DNA of 64,000 nucleotides from the NCBI GenBank assembly GCA_012515235.1, contig JAAYYU010000094.1:59044-123043 (forward strand). Reading direction: 5' to 3'. The notes under the pieces were generated by a model. It was not told the DNA's origin and made no database searches. It was given only the letters and a program-made list of their open reading frames with translations. Origin of the DNA: Candidatus Anammoximicrobium sp. GTDB taxonomy: Bacteria; Planctomycetota; Planctomycetia; Pirellulales; Pirellulaceae. This document shows positions 1 through 8,639 of this stretch, piece after piece; the stretch's first letter is position 1; every line of letters begins with the position of its first letter. The position numbers and the translations under genes are program-made.

Positions 1-1771
1 CACAAGCCTCGAAGACCGGCCCTACACCAGTCGGCCCTCGCCGCCGTTCACGACCAGCACGATGCAGCAGGAGGCCAACCGCAAGCTGGGCTTCACCGCC
101 CGGAAGACGATGAGTCTGGCCCAGACCCTGTATGAGAACGGCTACATCACCTACATGCGTACCGACTCGACAACGCTGGCCCAGGTTGCCGTGGAGGCGG
201 CCCGCGATCTGGTCCGCTCGCAATACGGTCCGGCGTTTCTGCCGGACGCCCCGCGCGTCTACGCCTCGAAGGTCAAAAACGCCCAGGAGGCGCACGAAGC
301 CATTCGGCCGGCCGGCCACCCGTTCCGCCTGCCGGATTCGGTGCGCGGCGAACTGGACCAGGACCAGTTCCGCTTGTTCGAGATGATCTGGAAGCGGACG
401 ATTGCCAGCCAGATGGCGGACGCTCGCGGGCGGCGGATCACCATCGGGCTCGAGGGCGGCGAGGCCCTGTTCCAGGTAAGCGGCAAGACGATCGACTTTC
501 CGGGATTCCTCCGCGCGTACGTCGAAGGTTCCGATGACCCCCAGGCGGAACTGGCGGACAAGGAAACGCTGTTGCCTCAAGTCGAACGCGGCCAGGCGGT
601 GGCCTGTCGCGACTTGGAAAGCAAGAGCCACGCCACTCAGCCGCCGCCGCGGTACAGCGAAGCCGCGCTGACGCAAGCGCTGGAAGACATGGGCATCGGC
701 CGCCCCAGCACGTACGCCTCGATCATCGACACCATCCAGGCCCGCGAGTACGTTTTCAAAAAGGGCAACGCGCTGGTCCCTTCCTGGACAGCCTTCTCCG
801 TCGTGCGGCTGCTGGAACAGCACTTGGGCAGCCTGGTGGATTACGAATTCACGGCCCAAATGGAAGACTACCTGGACGCGATCAGCCGGCGCGAGGTCCA
901 GCACCGAGACTACCTGCGGGAGTTCTTCCTGGGCAACGATCGTCCCGGATTGAAGCAGTTGGTTCAGGAGAAGATCAAGAACGTGGACGCGCGGGAGGTC
1001 AGCCGGTTCTCGCTGGGTACCCCGTCCTCCGGCGAGCATCTCGAAGAGATTTTCGTGCGGGTCGGCAAATTCGGCCCGTTTTTGGAGCAGGGCCAGCGCC
1101 GCGCCAGCATCCCGCACAACACGCCGCCCGACGAATTGACGCTGGACAGGGCGCTGGAAATGTTGGACCAGGGCCAGCGCGAAGACGAACCCCTGGGGCA
1201 TTGCCCGGAGACGGGCAAACCCGTCTACGTAAAAACCGGACGTTTCGGGCCCTACGTGCAACTGGGGGCCAGCGACGACAAGGACAAGAAGAATGCCTCG
1301 CTGCCCAAGGGCATGGCGACGGAAGAAGTGGATATCGAGACGGCCCTCAAGCTGCTGGCCTTGCCGCGAACGCTGGGCCCGCATCCGGACAGCGGGCAGC
1401 CCGTGGTGGCTCATAGCGGCCGCTTCGGGCCGTTCGTGAAATGCGGCGACGAAACCCGCTCGCTGCCCGAGGAAGTCTCGCCGCTGGACGTGACTTTGGA
1501 GCAGGCCCTCGCCCTGCTGGCCCAACCCAAGGCTGCCCGCGGCCGCCGAGCCAGCACGCCCAAAGAACCGCTCAAGGTGTTCGAAGCGTCCCCCGTCACG
1601 GGCCAGCCGGTGCGTCTGCTCGACGGCCGCTACGGCCCTTACGTCACCGACGGCCAGACCAACGCCTCGCTGCCCAAAGGGGTCGCCGTGGAAAGCGTCA
1701 CGCTCGACTCGGCCCTGCAACTGTTGGCCGAACGGGCTGCCAAAGGCCCCGCGCCCAAACGCCGCCGCTGA
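1..1771 (+). CDS. topA: DNA topoisomerase I, C-terminal part (5' end outside window)
   Basis: Type IA topoisomerase, which relaxes negative supercoils through a 5'-phosphotyrosine intermediate. The reading frame is already open at base 2 and reads RPYTSRPSPPFTTSTMQQEA, the usual sequence just before the active site. The active-site region ITYMRTDS carries the catalytic Tyr at about nt 150-175, so the ATG at nt 62 is an internal Met, not the start. The Toprim domain and N-terminus lie upstream of the window. After the cleavage domain (to about nt 1000) come four short repeats with the pattern GRFGPYV...ASLPKG at about nt 1050, 1230, 1415 and 1630. They resemble the C-terminal topoisomerase repeat that replaces zinc fingers in many bacteria. 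The tail is basic (PKRRR). Identity is very secure; only the 5' boundary is unknown. Confidence 0.97.
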   Translation, partial: TSLEDRPYTSRPSPPFTTSTMQQEANRKLGFTARKTMSLAQTLYENGYITYMRTDSTTLAQVAVEAARDLVRSQYGPAFLPDAPRVYASKVKNAQEAHEAIRPAGHPFRLPDSVRGELDQDQFRLFEMIWKRTIASQMADARGRRITIGLEGGEALFQVSGKTIDFPGFLRAYVEGSDDPQAELADKETLLPQVERGQAVACRDLESKSHATQPPPRYSEAALTQALEDMGIGRPSTYASIIDTIQAREYVFKKGNALVPSWTAFSVVRLLEQHLGSLVDYEFTAQMEDYLDAISRREVQHRDYLREFFLGNDRPGLKQLVQEKIKNVDAREVSRFSLGTPSSGEHLEEIFVRVGKFGPFLEQGQRRASIPHNTPPDELTLDRALEMLDQGQREDEPLGHCPETGKPVYVKTGRFGPYVQLGASDDKDKKNASLPKGMATEEVDIETALKLLALPRTLGPHPDSGQPVVAHSGRFGPFVKCGDETRSLPEEVSPLDVTLEQALALLAQPKAARGRRASTPKEPLKVFEASPVTGQPVRLLDGRYGPYVTDGQTNASLPKGVAVESVTLDSALQLLAERAAKGPAPKRRR

Positions 1772-1886
1772 ACGTCGCCCGCCCCAGACTCGGCAAACTG
1801 GCCGAACACGGCTCGCGCCCCGCTGCTTTGCAGGACTTCGTGAGGCGCTACTTCGGACGCAGGCCGTGGTGACGATGCCCTGGTTG

Positions 1887-1984
1887 CGAGGCTCTGCCTC
1901 GTAACCCACTGCCCGCGAGGCACCGCCTCGCATCCGGTCGGCAGAGTCGAAAAGACAGTGCGTTCCCAGGCAGAGCCTGAGAAC
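1887..1984. repeat. Three consecutive short hairpins downstream of topA
   Basis: The 380-base gap between topA and the next gene holds three inverted repeats in a row. They are CGAGGC-tct-GCCTCG (1887-1901), GCGAGGC-acc-GCCTCGC (1915-1931) and GTTCCCAGGC-aga-GCCTGAGAAC (1962-1984, one mismatch). The first and third share the core AGGC-TCT/AGA-GCCT in opposite orientations. No T-run follows, so a classical intrinsic terminator is not supported. A REP-like dispersed element is the better guess. The rest of the gap has no recognisable gene. Confidence 0.6.
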
Positions 1985-2151
1985 GAGGTGCCGCGAGAAG
2001 TGCACCGCAGTGGGGCTCGCGCCCCGTTCTGCCCGCGGCGCGTCTTGCACTGGCCGGTCGCATCGGTTATCTCATTAAGAGCCGCCCCCTGGGGGTTCGG
2101 CGTGTTCGTTCCTGGATTGAAGTGCCGGTTCCTTGCTCGAAGGAGTTTGTA

Positions 2152-4017
2152 ATGCGGAAGTTGTGTGCGCTGGTCTTGTGTTGGATGGCAGCGGCAGTCC
2201 CGGCCCAGGCGGCCGACGCGGGCAACCGGCTGGCTTGGGTCGATGACGCGTGCAACCCCTATTACGTGGGCTTGCACGCGCCCAAGCTCATCACGCCCCA
2301 GTGGATTGGACAGGAGGGCGTCGAGGCGGTGATTGTGTTCGCCATCGACGACATGCGGAATACGGCGCCGTACGAAAAATGCCTGCGGCCGATCATCGAA
2401 CGGCTGAAGAAGATCGACGGCCGCGGCTCCGTCAGCATTATGACCACCCAGGCGGACCCCGCCGATCCGCAACTGGCGAAGTGGGCGGCGGAACAAGTCA
2501 CCGTGGAGGCCCACACGGCCACGCACCCCTGCCCCTGCCTGCAGGGCGGAGACATCGCCAAGGCCAAGCAGACCTACGACGACGCCATCGATCTGTTGGC
2601 CAGGATTCCGGGCGGTCCCCCGATCGCGTTCCGCATGCCCTGTTGCGATTCCATGAACTCGGTCGGCCCGCGGTTCTTCACGGAAATGTTCGGCAAGACC
2701 ACCCCGTTCGGCCGCTTCCTGCGCGTCGACTCGTCGGTGTTCATGGCCTTTACCGCCGACGATCCGGCCTTGCCGCCATCCCTGACGACGGACCAGGAAG
2801 GCCGTCCGCGGTTCACGAAGTATATCCCCCGCGATCGGAACTTCGTCAACTACGTGGAGAACTACCCCTATCCGTTCGTCGTCGACCACCTGTGCTGGGA
2901 AATGCCCTCGCCAATCCCCGACGACTGGTTGGGAATCAATCTGCAGGGGAACCACAACCCGGACACGGTCCGCGATATGAAGGCCGTGATCGACGCCACG
3001 GCGATCAAACAGGGCACGTTTACGCTGACGTTCCATCCCGACCGCTGGATCCGCAACGACCAGGTCATCGAATTGATCGACCACGCGGTCGGCCGCTACG
3101 GCAAGAAGATCATGTTCCTCAACTTCCGCGAGGTCCACCAGCGGCTGACCGCGAACCTGCTGGGCGGCCAGCCGCTGCGGGCCGACGACGGCAGCGACAA
3201 CGGCGTCCGCGTGCTGGACCTGAACAACGACGGCTACATGGACGTCGTGATCGGCAACGACCGGGTCCGCCAGACTCGCCTTTGGTCGCCGCAAACGCGA
3301 ACCTGGACGGTCGGCGACTTTCCCGTGCAGATCGTCGCCACCGACGCGGAGGGCAAGCGCACGCTGACGGGCGCCCGCTTCGGCGTGCTGCAGGCCAACG
3401 GCCACGCCAGCATCCTGGTGCGGAACGAATCGCTGGCCGGCCTGTGGCACTTCGACGGCCGAGCCTGGACGGCCGTGGCCGACGGACTGAAGGGCCTGGA
3501 ACTCGACGGTCCGGTGCTGACGGCCAAGGCTGGTCGCGATCAGGGAGTCCGGTTTTGCGATCTCGACCTGGACGGCTGCTGCGAGTTGATCGTCGGCAAT
3601 CCGCGCCAAAACGGCGCGTTCCGCTGGTCCCAGGACACCCATGCCTGGACCAAATTGCCGTTTGGCCTGCCGCCGCGCACGGCGATCGTCGACCAGGCAG
3701 GCCGCGATGCGGGCCTGCGACTGGTCGATCTCGACGGGGACGGGCGCCGCGATGTGATTTTCTCCGACGCCCGACGCTACAGCCTGCACCTGTTCCGTTC
3801 GCTCACCGAGGGCTGGTCGCGGAAGATCCAGGACGCGGATCGCATCCCAGGCAACGCGATCCCGATGATCGTCCGGGCCGACGGCACGAACAACGGGGCG
3901 TGGTTCCACTACGGGCACATGTACCTGCAGAACGAGGACACCGGCAAGCAACTGCCTAACCACATCGACTTCCGCTCGTACAAGCAGTTGCTGGTCACGA
4001 CGCCGGATTCTCGCTGA
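2152..4017 (+). CDS. Secreted polysaccharide-deacetylase-like protein with FG-GAP repeats
   Basis: The product is 621 aa. The ATG at 2152 follows AAGGAG and opens a Sec signal peptide (MRKLCALVLCWMAAAVPAQA) ending near residue 20. Residues 60-340 look like a NodB-type deacetylase. AIDD (64-67) stands where the catalytic TFDD motif lies, HTATHP (121-126) fits the H-[ST]-x-x-H metal-binding motif, and FRMPCC resembles the RxPxG motif. Residues about 345-600 contain three calcium-binding-type repeats (VLDLNNDGYMDV, FCDLDLDGC, LVDLDGDGRRDV), as in FG-GAP/VCBS propellers. It probably acts outside the cytoplasm on an acetylated glycan, with the propeller mediating binding. Substrate is unknown, and the Thr-to-Ala change in the first motif leaves activity uncertain. 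The gene stands alone between topA and the CHAT remnants. Confidence 0.8.
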   Translation: MRKLCALVLCWMAAAVPAQAADAGNRLAWVDDACNPYYVGLHAPKLITPQWIGQEGVEAVIVFAIDDMRNTAPYEKCLRPIIERLKKIDGRGSVSIMTTQADPADPQLAKWAAEQVTVEAHTATHPCPCLQGGDIAKAKQTYDDAIDLLARIPGGPPIAFRMPCCDSMNSVGPRFFTEMFGKTTPFGRFLRVDSSVFMAFTADDPALPPSLTTDQEGRPRFTKYIPRDRNFVNYVENYPYPFVVDHLCWEMPSPIPDDWLGINLQGNHNPDTVRDMKAVIDATAIKQGTFTLTFHPDRWIRNDQVIELIDHAVGRYGKKIMFLNFREVHQRLTANLLGGQPLRADDGSDNGVRVLDLNNDGYMDVVIGNDRVRQTRLWSPQTRTWTVGDFPVQIVATDAEGKRTLTGARFGVLQANGHASILVRNESLAGLWHFDGRAWTAVADGLKGLELDGPVLTAKAGRDQGVRFCDLDLDGCCELIVGNPRQNGAFRWSQDTHAWTKLPFGLPPRTAIVDQAGRDAGLRLVDLDGDGRRDVIFSDARRYSLHLFRSLTEGWSRKIQDADRIPGNAIPMIVRADGTNNGAWFHYGHMYLQNEDTGKQLPNHIDFRSYKQLLVTTPDSR

Positions 4018-4100
4018 CCCAACGACGATCTCGAAAGGCCGGACTGGCTGGTTCGCAACGTTGACGCGCTCGTTGGGAAAATCCGCCTCAGGGACTGCAT

Positions 4101-4815
4101 TCAACTGCTGCCCAGGCGGACACGTGCGTTGGGATGGGCGTACAGCGAGTAGGCCAGCCACGTCGGGTTGTGCGGGGCAGCGTCCCTCACGTGCCGTCGC
4201 GCTTGGCGCACTGCCTGGCCGATCGTACCGCCGGGTTGCGTGCGCAGATGGTTGTAGAAGACACGAGCGAACTCGCAGGCCAAAGCATCGTTCACGCTCC
4301 ACAGCGGCGCGATCACGGCCCCGACGCCGCAGTCCCCGACCAGCACGCTGGCCCAGCCGCCCAATCCGGTAATCGACAACCCGCCCGAGCCGACGCGGCA
4401 GGCGTTCAAGAACACCAGCGGCCGGTCGCGTTTCAGATGCGTTTGGGCCGGGCCGACGAGATCGTCCGGCGTGAGCCGCGAACCGTGTTCCAGGTGTCGA
4501 GGCGACTTGCCCGGTGCGGCCGGAGCGAAGTTCCCGTGACAGGCGAAGTGCCATAGCTGGATGGGCGTACCGTCACGCAGCAACTCCTCGACCGCCTGCA
4601 AGTCCGCCGGCGTCGGCACGTGCGTCTTCAGCCCGACAGACGCAGCCAACGCCTGCAAATCGTCCCGCTCCTGCTGTGCCTCGCTTAACCCGCCGTCCGA
4701 CGGCACGATGCACGCGAGAGCCTCGACCGCGATCTCCGCCGCGGCGGGACTCGCGGCGGGGCAGACCCAGCGGGCAAAGTCGAATTGCACGCACAGGAAG
4801 TCGTGGTTGATCAGT
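4101..4815 (-). pseudogene. CHAT-domain protease remnant B (C-terminal half)
   Basis: This frame encodes the end of a CHAT (caspase HetF-associated with TPRs) peptidase. It has the catalytic-His block WHFACHGNF, the catalytic-Cys block LNACRVGSGG, then LWSVNDA and a complete C-terminus ending PNARVRLGSS. Similarity to CHAT proteins begins only at about nt 4810. Upstream, the same frame is just the shadow of remnant A, so the N-terminal TPR part is missing. The only nearby in-frame start is a GTG at 4790 with no visible ribosome-binding site. The two remnants meet in different frames at 4811-4815, which suggests a deletion joining two neighbouring CHAT genes. A short expressed CHAT protease from the GTG cannot be excluded. 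Confidence 0.7.
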
Positions 4816-5899
4816 TCCTGTCCCGCTTCATGGTCGTCACCATCAGCAGCGCCGTACTGGCATCGTGTACGCTCCACAGCGTCCCGACCACCGAGGGCAC
4901 CCCGGCCTGCGTCAAACCGGCTGGCAGCCCGATCGACTCGTCGGGCAAGTTGCGGAAATCGGCAATCGCGGTCTGGCAGGCCGACAGCACGGCCAGGCGG
5001 GCGGAGTCCAACGCGGTGAAGCCGGGCGTCAGGATTTCCCGCAGCGTGAACTGCCCGTCGGCCAGCAGCAGCCCGGACTGCAGCGGATCGCCAGCCTGAA
5101 ACTGTCCGTGGCACGACAAGTGGACGAGATTGGCACCTACCAGCGCGTCGAGCAACGGCTGCCGCCCGGCCTCGTGTTCGTACAGCGTGCGGATGTGCCC
5201 GTCCGGCAGTAGGTCGTCGATACTTTCCAATTCCGCCCGGGCGTACGGCAGGCTCGCCGGCCACTGCAGGGCCAGTTCGAGCAATCGCTGGGCCGGTCTT
5301 CCCGCCGCCGCATAGATCTGCACGGCCAGCGTGATCAGGAATCGGCCTTGGTGCATCAAATCGTCCACCGGGAAGTCCAGCAATCGGGCCAGCTCGGCCC
5401 GGGACTGGGCGACTTCCGCCGTCTCGGGAACGGCCCTCCAGGCCGCACGCAAGGCGTCGCGAAGCTCCGTCAGACGCTCCGCGGCGGGCAATGGATTGCC
5501 GACGAGGGTGGCCTGGATGACGATCACGTGCGCGGGCGCCACCAGCACACCCGCTTCACAGGCCCGCTCGTACGCCGTCCGTCCTTCCTCCAGGTCCTCC
5601 AGACGACCGGTGCGCGCATAGCGGGAGCGCAGGCCGGTGCCCAGGTTGTTCAGTCGTGAGGGCAGGTCGGGCGCGTCCGGCGGCGTGCGCTGGACCGCCT
5701 GCTGCCAGAGGGCCAGGGCGCGGTTCAAGTCCTCCTGACGAGCACGCGCCCAGTAACGGCGCAGGAACACCCCGCCCGCGTCGTTCAAAACCCCGAGTTG
5801 GAAACGAGCGTCCGAGGCGGCGAAGCGGGGATGCTCGACAGTCCGTTCCCATGCCGCCGCGGCCACGTCCAGACCGGCCGCGTCACCGCGACTTAGCAT
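4811..5899 (-). pseudogene. CHAT-domain protease remnant A with short TPR segment
   Basis: The frame has about two TPR-like repeats (LPSRLNNLGTGLRSRYARTG type) followed by a CHAT domain with catalytic-His block VHLSCHG and catalytic-Cys block LSACQTA. It stops at TLWSVHDASTALLMV plus a few unrelated residues, roughly 80-100 aa before CHAT domains normally end. At the other end, the first ATG (5899) lies inside a repeat element. Intact family members usually have long TPR arrays, so the N-terminus is truncated too. Both ends being abnormal argues for a decaying gene. CHAT proteases act as effectors in signalling or cell-death systems in several bacteria; no partner gene survives here. Confidence 0.75.
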
Positions 5900-5941
5900 C
5901 GTTCGAGAAATAACTGTCCAGTGTCTATTGCCGACCATCCC
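5893..5941. repeat. Half copy of short inverted-repeat element, family 1
   Basis: From TTAGCATCGTTCGAG onward this stretch matches the left half of the complete element at 21677-21779, through the shared ACTGTCCAGTGT, TATTGC and CATCCC blocks, with a few substitutions. The right half is absent. The match stops exactly where the family 2 element begins (5942). The ATG that opens CHAT remnant A lies within it. Confidence 0.7.
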
Positions 5942-6284
5942 AGCAACGGTGGCCGAGATAACTTCCCGGACTTCGGCCACCACGCTGCTTGCCAGCGTGG
6001 AGCCATGTTCCGCACCAGCCGCCCGCCCAGTCCGAGCCGTCGTCCAGCCACTGCGTCCAGCATCTCGAACACCGCTCCACGCTGGCAAGCAGCGTGGTGG
6101 CGAAGCAGCCGATTTCGCGGACATCTCTGGTTTTGAACACCGTTCCACGCTGGCGAGCAGCGTGGTGGCCAGGAGGAGGCTGCCCCCGCAAAGTTGCTGC
6201 GGACTTCAGCTTGCGAGTCAACGAGTGCTTTGGCTTGCCGCCAGGTTCCGCCGAAACGGGGAAGTTATTTCGGCGTCCGTTGCT
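5942..6284. mobile_element. MITE-like element, family 2, with inverted termini
   Basis: This is about 343 bases with imperfect terminal inverted repeats. The left end AGCAACGGTGGCCGAGATAA (5942 on) pairs with the reverse complement of the right end (6257-6284), matching at about 24 of 28 positions. Inside are one forward and two reverse copies of a palindromic module, CCACCACGCTGC-tyGCC-AGCGTGG, separated by CCACTGCGTCCAGCAT. A homologous array is at 63604-64000. No transposase is encoded, and the internal open frames are translations of the repeat. I infer a non-autonomous element. Confidence 0.65.
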
Positions 6285-6703
6285 AAGTCCGCCGTCGCCC
6301 AATCGCGGTAGCTTGCCGGATTTCCAGAATATCGGATCGGGTCTGTCTTCTTCACGGCGTACGCGACCTGTGTCTCGAACGCTGCATCATCACCGCCGCC
6401 TTTCTTCGGACCCGCGTTCGGTCCTTGGAATGGGCGGTCTGAAACGGAACCCTGCGCCCGAAGCCTCGACGGCCAACTCCGATCCGGCAAGCGACCGCGG
6501 TCTGAAAGCGGCTGAGCAATGCGACGGCACAGACATCCTGCAACCGACTTGGCGGCCCCTCCTTAAGGAAGGAATTCCGGATTGCCATTCTTGACCACAG
6601 CCGTCCCAAGCGGTATTTTTTGCGCTGGATGCCGCGAAGTTTGCCGAATGGCTTTTGAATTCCGCGGAGTGGCCCGGAGCGTGACCGTCAGAAGGGTGCT
6701 TTC
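6285..6703. other. Intergenic region without a recognisable gene
   Basis: These 419 bases lie between the family 2 element and the STAS-Sel1 gene. Open frames run through from the repeat but show no start signal, no domain and no recognisable protein. CCTCCTTAAGGAAGG near 6560 is a short palindrome. The promoter of the following gene probably lies in the last 100 bases, but no convincing -35/-10 pair was seen. Confidence 0.5.
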
Positions 6704-7510
6704 ATGGCAGCAACGAAGTCAGAATTTCGCGACGGGGTGATAGTCGTCAGATTCGTGGACACGGAGTTGTCCGACGAGGTTCGGATCCGCGACATTGGAG
6801 CGGAGCTGATCGAGTTGGGCAGCCAGCCGAACGTCAGGCAGATGCTGCTGAACTTCGAAGGCGTGACGTTCATGTCGTCGGCGATGCTCGGCCAACTGGC
6901 GATTCTCACCAAGCGGTGCCTTTCGCATCAGGTCGGCCTGAAGATGTGCAACGTGGACGCAACGATGCGCGAAGTGCTGCGGATCGTCCGGCTGGATACC
7001 CTGGCGGATATCCTCGGCGATGAAAAAGAGGCCTTGAAGGCGTTCCGCCGCGAACGCGCGCACAAGGACAGCGCCGCGGACGCCGGTTCCGAGTCGGACA
7101 CGGCCGACGCGTATCGGGCCGCGGCCAGCAAGGGCGACGCCGAAGCACAGTTCCGGTTGGCCCGCTGCTACGAAAACGGTCGGGGCGTGGTGCATGATTT
7201 TGCCGAGGCTCGCAAGTGGTACGAGAAATCCGCCCGCCAAGGCTGCGCCGACGCCCAACACGCCCTGGCCACCTGCTACGCCTATGGGATGCAGGTTCCG
7301 CAGAACTACGACGAAGCCATCAAGTGGTATCGCAAGGCAGCCGAGCAGGGCCATGCGGATTCGGAATACGCGATGGGCATGAACTACGCCTACGGCATCG
7401 GCGTGAAAGCCGATTTGGCACAAGCCAAGAAGTGGTATCGCAAGGCGGCCGACCAGGGCCACGTCAAGGCCAAGGAAGCGCTGGAGCAACTGGACTCCGA
7501 TACGCCGTGA
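6704..7510 (+). CDS. STAS domain fused to Sel1-like repeats
   Basis: The product is 268 aa, with the start after AGAAGG. Residues about 5-115 form a STAS (anti-sigma-factor-antagonist type) domain. The conserved segment FMSSAMLGQL holds Ser58/Ser59 where SpoIIAA-like antagonists are phosphorylated. After a charged linker (116-140), residues about 145-265 contain three Sel1-like repeats of the A-x-x-WY-x-KAA-x-QGH type, an alpha-solenoid used for protein contacts. No signal peptide, so cytoplasmic. STAS antagonists normally work with a serine-kinase anti-sigma factor, and no such kinase is adjacent. A regulatory scaffold role is inference. The domain calls are secure; the combination is unusual. 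Confidence 0.88.
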   Translation: MAATKSEFRDGVIVVRFVDTELSDEVRIRDIGAELIELGSQPNVRQMLLNFEGVTFMSSAMLGQLAILTKRCLSHQVGLKMCNVDATMREVLRIVRLDTLADILGDEKEALKAFRRERAHKDSAADAGSESDTADAYRAAASKGDAEAQFRLARCYENGRGVVHDFAEARKWYEKSARQGCADAQHALATCYAYGMQVPQNYDEAIKWYRKAAEQGHADSEYAMGMNYAYGIGVKADLAQAKKWYRKAADQGHVKAKEALEQLDSDTP

Positions 7511-7541
7511 GCAACCGAAGCGCCCACGCTCGCCGCCGCTC

Positions 7542-7604
7542 GTCCCCAGTCACGACAGTCCCCAGTCACCACAGTCCCCGCTCCGCCACAGTCCCCGGTC
7601 GCCC
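7542..7604. repeat. Short tandem repeats of about 16 bases (GTCCCC-type)
   Basis: GTCCCCAGTCACGACA (7542-7557) is followed at once by GTCCCCAGTCACCACA (7558-7573), a degenerate 17-base unit and a partial fourth unit. It lies between the convergent STAS-Sel1 and aminotransferase genes. No coding function is evident. Confidence 0.7.
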
Positions 7605-7676
7605 AAGCTCAACTCCGCCACCGCTGCAGGCCGCCGCTTTCGCGTCCCCACGCCGGGCTCAACGGTGACCTCTGGC

Positions 7677-8639
7677 TCAGCTTTCGCGTTTCATTTCGCG
7701 TCCGTCTTGCGCCGATCCCGGAATCGCCGATCCCAGAATTTGGGCGTGGATGTCCAGCCCGACCAGTTCGTTCCAGGCGTCCAGCAATTGCCGCAGCACC
7801 GGACCGGGCCGCCCGTCGCCGATTTCGACGCCGTTGATCCGCGTCACGGGCATCAGACAGTACGGGGTGCTGGCCAGGAAGGCCTCGTCGGCGTTCATCA
7901 CCGAGTAGACCTGCACGTCGCGCTCGACAAACGGAATGCCCAGCTTGGCCGCCAACTCGATCACCGTGGCGCGGCTGATCCCTGGCAGCGTGTTTCGCAG
8001 GCTGGGCGAGACGATCGTGCCGCGTTCGACCATCAGGAAGTTCGCGCCGCTTGTCTCCGTCACATTGCCGTCCAGGTCCAGCAACAGGGCGATGGCGTTG
8101 GGGTCGGCCAACTGGGCTTCCTTGTCCGCCAGGTAGTAGTGCATGCGGCTGCGGTATTTCATCTTCGGGTCGTAACACTGCGGCGGCACGTGCCGGATGG
8201 AGGGAGTGACCACGTGCGCACCGCAGCGGATGCGTTCGGCCCACAGGGGGAACGGCAGCGGGAAGGTATGCACGCAGACGGTGGGCGTTGTGCGGACGTT
8301 CTGTGCGGCCGAACCGGCGTACACGGGATACTCGCCGGGGGTAACGAAGTGAATCAGGCCCAGTTCACCGCCTGCCTCCAGCCAGGCCGCATTGTGGCTC
8401 GCCAGTTCCTGCGAAACGGCCGCCAGATCCTGCCTGGTCATGCCGATGTCGAGGCGGACGTAGCGCAACGAACGGAACAGCCGGTCCAGATGGTCGTCCA
8501 ACCGGAACAGCCGGCGATGGAACGTGCGCGTCATCTCGGTGACCGTAGCTCCGAGCACGACGCCGGCGTCGTAGATGGCCAGGTGCGCCTGCGAGGCGGG
8601 CTTCATCTGGCCGCTGAGGTACACGAGCGGTTCGTTCAT
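7677..8639 (-). CDS. Class IV aminotransferase (branched-chain / D-amino acid / ADC lyase family)
   Basis: PLP-dependent fold-type IV enzyme of 320 aa. The Lys of [12 protein letters not shown] matches the position that binds PLP in this family. [14 protein letters not shown] is the conserved phosphate-cup segment, and [14 protein letters not shown] follows as in IlvE, Dat and PabC. These three activities cannot be separated by eye. The ATG at 8639 overlaps the TGA of proA (ATGA, 8636-8639), so the two genes are probably translationally coupled. The frame is open much further upstream, but that part is the antisense of proA. Cytoplasmic. Confidence 0.9.
   Translation of the reverse strand: MNEPLVYLSGQMKPASQAHLAIYDAGVVLGATVTEMTRTFHRRLFRLDDHLDRLFRSLRYVRLDIGMTRQDLAAVSQELASHNAAWLEAGGELGLIHFVTPGEYPVYAGSAAQNVRTTPTVCVHTFPLPFPLWAERIRCGAHVVTPSIRHVPPQCYDPKMKYRSRMHYYLADKEAQLADPNAIALLLDLDGNVTETSGANFLMVERGTIVSPSLRNTLPGISRATVIELAAKLGIPFVERDVQVYSVMNADEAFLASTPYCLMPVTRINGVEIGDGRPGPVLRQLLDAWNELVGLDIHAQILGSAIPGSAQDGREMKRES

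Noticed and set aside
4018..4077. Inverted repeat CCCAACGA/TCGTTGGG after the deacetylase-like gene
   Set aside because: An eight-base stem with a 44-base loop and no T-run is too weak to call a terminator.
1639..4554. Long minus-strand open frame across topA and the deacetylase-like gene
   Set aside because: Antisense shadow of two well-supported genes, with no recognisable protein.
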